From: Roseovarius sp. S88
Lineage (GTDB): Bacteria > Pseudomonadota > Alphaproteobacteria > Rhodobacterales > Rhodobacteraceae
DNA length: 64,000 bases
Direction of reading: 5' to 3'
Assembly (NCBI RefSeq): GCF_037023735.1
Contig: NZ_CP146069.1
Span: 3,203,501-3,267,500, forward strand
Below are positions 62,310 to 64,000 of the stretch, in pieces (the stretch's first letter is position 1; every line of letters begins with the position of its first letter). The notes under the pieces were generated by a model that made no database searches, was not told the origin of the DNA, and saw only the letters and a list, made by a program, of their open reading frames with translations. The translations under genes and the position numbers were made by a program.

Positions 62310-62325
62310 TTTACCATTTGGTCAA
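62310..62325. promoter_or_regulatory. RutR operator between rutR and the ureidopropionase-type gene
   Basis: TTTACCATTTGGTCAA agrees with the consensus TTGACCANNTGGTCAA at 13 of 14 fixed positions. It lies 116 bp from the rutR start and 94 bp from the start of the hydrolase gene, in a divergent promoter, and is the best RutR match that I see in the window. Confidence 0.8.
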
Positions 62326-62418
62326 AAGTGATGTTTCCGCGCACCATGATATAGTGATGTCAATGGCGCTGATGCGGTATCGCACATCATGAGTGACCAT
62401 CGGCAAAAGGGGGATGAC

Positions 62419-63669
62419 ATGGCGGCTCCGGGCGAGAACCTCAAGATCAACGGCGACCGGTTGTGGGACAGCCTGATGGAGATGGCAAAGATCGGCCCCG
62501 GTGTCGCAGGCGGCAACAACCGCCAGACGCTCACTGACGAAGACGCCGAAGGGCGTGCGCTTTACAAATCCTGGTGTGACGCCGCTGGCCTCACCACCGG
62601 CGTCGACAGTATGGGCAACATGTTTGCCCGCCGAGAGGGAACCGACCCGGACGCGCTCCCCGTCTATGTCGGTTCCCACCTCGACACGCAGCCGACGGGT
62701 GGAAAATACGATGGTGTCTTGGGGGTTCTGGGCGGCTTGGAGATCATCCGCACGCTGAATGACCTCGGCATCAAGACCAAACACCCCATTGTTGTGACCA
62801 ACTGGACCAATGAGGAAGGCACACGCTATGCACCCGCGATGCTGGCTTCGGGCGTGTTTGCGGGCAAGCACACAGAGGAATGGGCCAAGGACCGTTTGGA
62901 TGCCGATGGCAAACGCTTTGGCGATGAGCTGAAACGCATCGGCTGGGAAGGCGATGAGCCCGTGGGCGATCGCAAGATGCATGCCTTCTTTGAGCTGCAT
63001 ATCGAACAGGGGCCCATCCTTGAAGCCGAGGAGAAAGACATCGGCGTTGTTACCCACGGCCAAGGCCTGCGCTGGATCGAATGCACCATCACGGGTAAGG
63101 ACTCCCACACTGGCTCAACACCTATGCACATGCGCAAAAATGCCGGGCGCGGGTTGGCCCTGATCACCGAGCTGGTGCACGAGATTGCGATGAAGAACCA
63201 ACCCAATGCCGTGGGGGCCATTGGCCATATCGAGGTCTATCCCAATTCGCGCAACGTGATCCCCGGCAAGGTTGTCTTCACCGTCGACATGCGCACACAT
63301 CTTCTGGACAAGCTCAATGCCATGGTCGCCAAATTCGACGAACGCGCGCCAAAGCTCTGTGAGGAGGTCGGCGTGGAGTTCTCATCGGAGATTGTCGGCC
63401 AGTTCGACCCCCCCGCCTTTGACGAAGGCTGCGTGAAAGCTGTGCGAGATGCCGCAGAACGGCTGGGCTATTCCCACATGGACATCGTCTCGGGCGCGGG
63501 CCACGACGCCTGCTGGATCAATGACGTGGCGCCGACGGCGATGGTTATGTGTCCTTGTGTGGATGGGCTGTCGCACAATGAGGCCGAAGAGATTTCCAAG
63601 GAATGGGCCACTGCGGGGACGGATGTGCTGATGCATGCGGTGGTAGAAACGGCGGGGATCGTGGAGTGA
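62419..63669 (+). CDS. Zn-dependent hydrolase, beta-ureidopropionase / N-carbamoyl-amino-acid hydrolase type
   Basis: 416 residues from the ATG at 62419, with AAGGGGGA upstream. M20/AmaB-HyuC family: 'GSHLDTQPTGGKYDGVLGV' (about 83-101) and 'NEEGTRYAP' (metal ligands), 'ELHIEQGPIL', 'GKDSHTGSTPM' and the C-terminal 'DGLSHNEAEE'. In the reductive pyrimidine pathway it would convert N-carbamoyl-beta-alanine to beta-alanine. Neighbours preT/preA and the probable dihydropyrimidinase at 63972 support that. Confidence 0.92.
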   Translation: MAAPGENLKINGDRLWDSLMEMAKIGPGVAGGNNRQTLTDEDAEGRALYKSWCDAAGLTTGVDSMGNMFARREGTDPDALPVYVGSHLDTQPTGGKYDGVLGVLGGLEIIRTLNDLGIKTKHPIVVTNWTNEEGTRYAPAMLASGVFAGKHTEEWAKDRLDADGKRFGDELKRIGWEGDEPVGDRKMHAFFELHIEQGPILEAEEKDIGVVTHGQGLRWIECTITGKDSHTGSTPMHMRKNAGRGLALITELVHEIAMKNQPNAVGAIGHIEVYPNSRNVIPGKVVFTVDMRTHLLDKLNAMVAKFDERAPKLCEEVGVEFSSEIVGQFDPPAFDEGCVKAVRDAAERLGYSHMDIVSGAGHDACWINDVAPTAMVMCPCVDGLSHNEAEEISKEWATAGTDVLMHAVVETAGIVE

Positions 63670-63679
63670 GAAGGCGGAA

Positions 63680-63967
63680 ATGACCGGTTTTCAGTGGATA
63701 GCAGTATTATGCCTTCTTGCCGGGATGACCTACTGGTTCTGGCCTAGGACAGAAGTTTGGACGGGTGTTTATTACCCTAATCGTTCAAATCTAATAGTGC
63801 ACGAATTTGTTGGTGAATTTAAGAGTTTGGAACTTTGCCGCAACTTTTTAGTCGCAAGAATCGATGGGATGGATGATCCGAGCAAACCCGACTGGGAATG
63901 CGGACTAAACTGTCGGAAGACTTCTACAGACCCAGAGATATTAACTTGCGAAAGAACCGAAAGGTGA
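63680..63967 (+). CDS. Small protein with N-terminal membrane segment
   Basis: 95 residues, ATG at 63680 with GGCGGA upstream. One hydrophobic segment (about residues 4-20) is followed by a soluble part with four Cys (LCRNF, WECGLNC, LTC). It is AT-richer than both flanking genes and lies between two pyrimidine-catabolism genes, 10 bp after the first and 4 bp before the second. No family recognised. Confidence 0.6.
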   Translation: MTGFQWIAVLCLLAGMTYWFWPRTEVWTGVYYPNRSNLIVHEFVGEFKSLELCRNFLVARIDGMDDPSKPDWECGLNCRKTSTDPEILTCERTER

Positions 63968-63971
63968 GAGT

Positions 63972-64000
63972 ATGACCACCAAAGTCATCAAGAACGGCAC
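63972..64000 (+). CDS. hydA: Probable dihydropyrimidinase (first codons; runs off the window)
   Basis: Only 29 bases: ATG at 63972, with AAAGGTGAGAG upstream, reading MTTKVIKNGT, the start typical of dihydropyrimidinases/D-hydantoinases. This enzyme would hydrolyse dihydrouracil between the PreTA step and the ureidopropionase step, completing the pathway group. Confidence 0.6.

Noticed and set aside
1..64000. CRISPR array, prophage, insertion sequence or toxin-antitoxin island
   Set aside because: No direct repeats with regular unique spacers, no transposase, integrase, phage structural or toxin-antitoxin genes were found.

Overview
The window looks like chromosomal DNA from a marine alphaproteobacterium of the Rhodobacteraceae (Roseobacter group). 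The main evidence is a DddP-type DMSP lyase that carries all six metal ligands at their published positions, a methanethiol-oxidase/selenium-binding-type protein, the pyrB - two small envelope genes - pyrC' - plsY gene order, a Hint-domain protein, an elongator tRNA-Met of alphaproteobacterial type and aerobic (CobN/CobO) cobalamin genes. It is mostly ordinary, densely packed accessory and housekeeping DNA. There is no prophage, insertion sequence, rRNA operon or CRISPR array.

Layout. 1-11 kb: a cut-off OmpA/BON-like envelope gene, ubiA, rsmE, gshA, a minus-strand operon with 4- to 8-bp gene overlaps (pyrB, two small envelope genes, a frameshifted non-catalytic pyrC', plsY, a small unknown gene), then a plus-strand run of DNA glycosylase, phosphoesterase and moaB. 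11-17 kb: an RND efflux adaptor/permease pair, a DsbD-N-like secreted protein and yqgE. 17-23 kb: a fatty-acid hydroxylase/class II aldolase pair divergent from a LysR gene, a Hint-domain protein, tRNA-Met and a FAD-linked 2-hydroxyacid dehydrogenase. 23-29 kb: an ammonium transporter with a 56-residue membrane partner, an esterase, and divergent hemC/hemE. 29-31 kb: a more AT-rich block (haloacid dehalogenase-like gene, small membrane gene, LysR). 31-34.7 kb: repeats, dddP, a hydrolase-OsmC fusion and a degenerate response-regulator receiver. 34.8-37.1 kb: cobalamin genes (DUF1636, cobC, cobD). 37-44 kb: a lytic transglycosylase, an RNA methyltransferase, a drug/metabolite transporter and smc. 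44.4-52.4 kb: a cobalamin-riboswitch-led metal-uptake and cobalamin operon (hupE-like, His-rich protein, cobW, GNAT, cobN, GFA, cobO). 52-57.7 kb: a TetR gene with a divergent membrane gene, a glyoxalase-like gene, mtoX, a membrane protein, a Lin0512 pair and a GntR gene. 57.7-64 kb: reductive pyrimidine catabolism (preT, a methyltransferase, preA, rutR, a beta-ureidopropionase-type hydrolase and the first codons of a probable dihydropyrimidinase) with two RutR-like operators.

The least explained signals are these: an 11-bp tandem 'ACCGACGTGAT' array in two places; a 116-bp element with terminal inverted repeats and a partial second copy; an FNR-type box in front of a 35-codon secreted-peptide ORF; a CtrA-like box in front of a receiver that has lost its phospho-acceptor; a one-base frameshift in pyrC'; and a one-residue-short ABC signature in SMC. 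All motif and identity statements were made by eye, with no database search.
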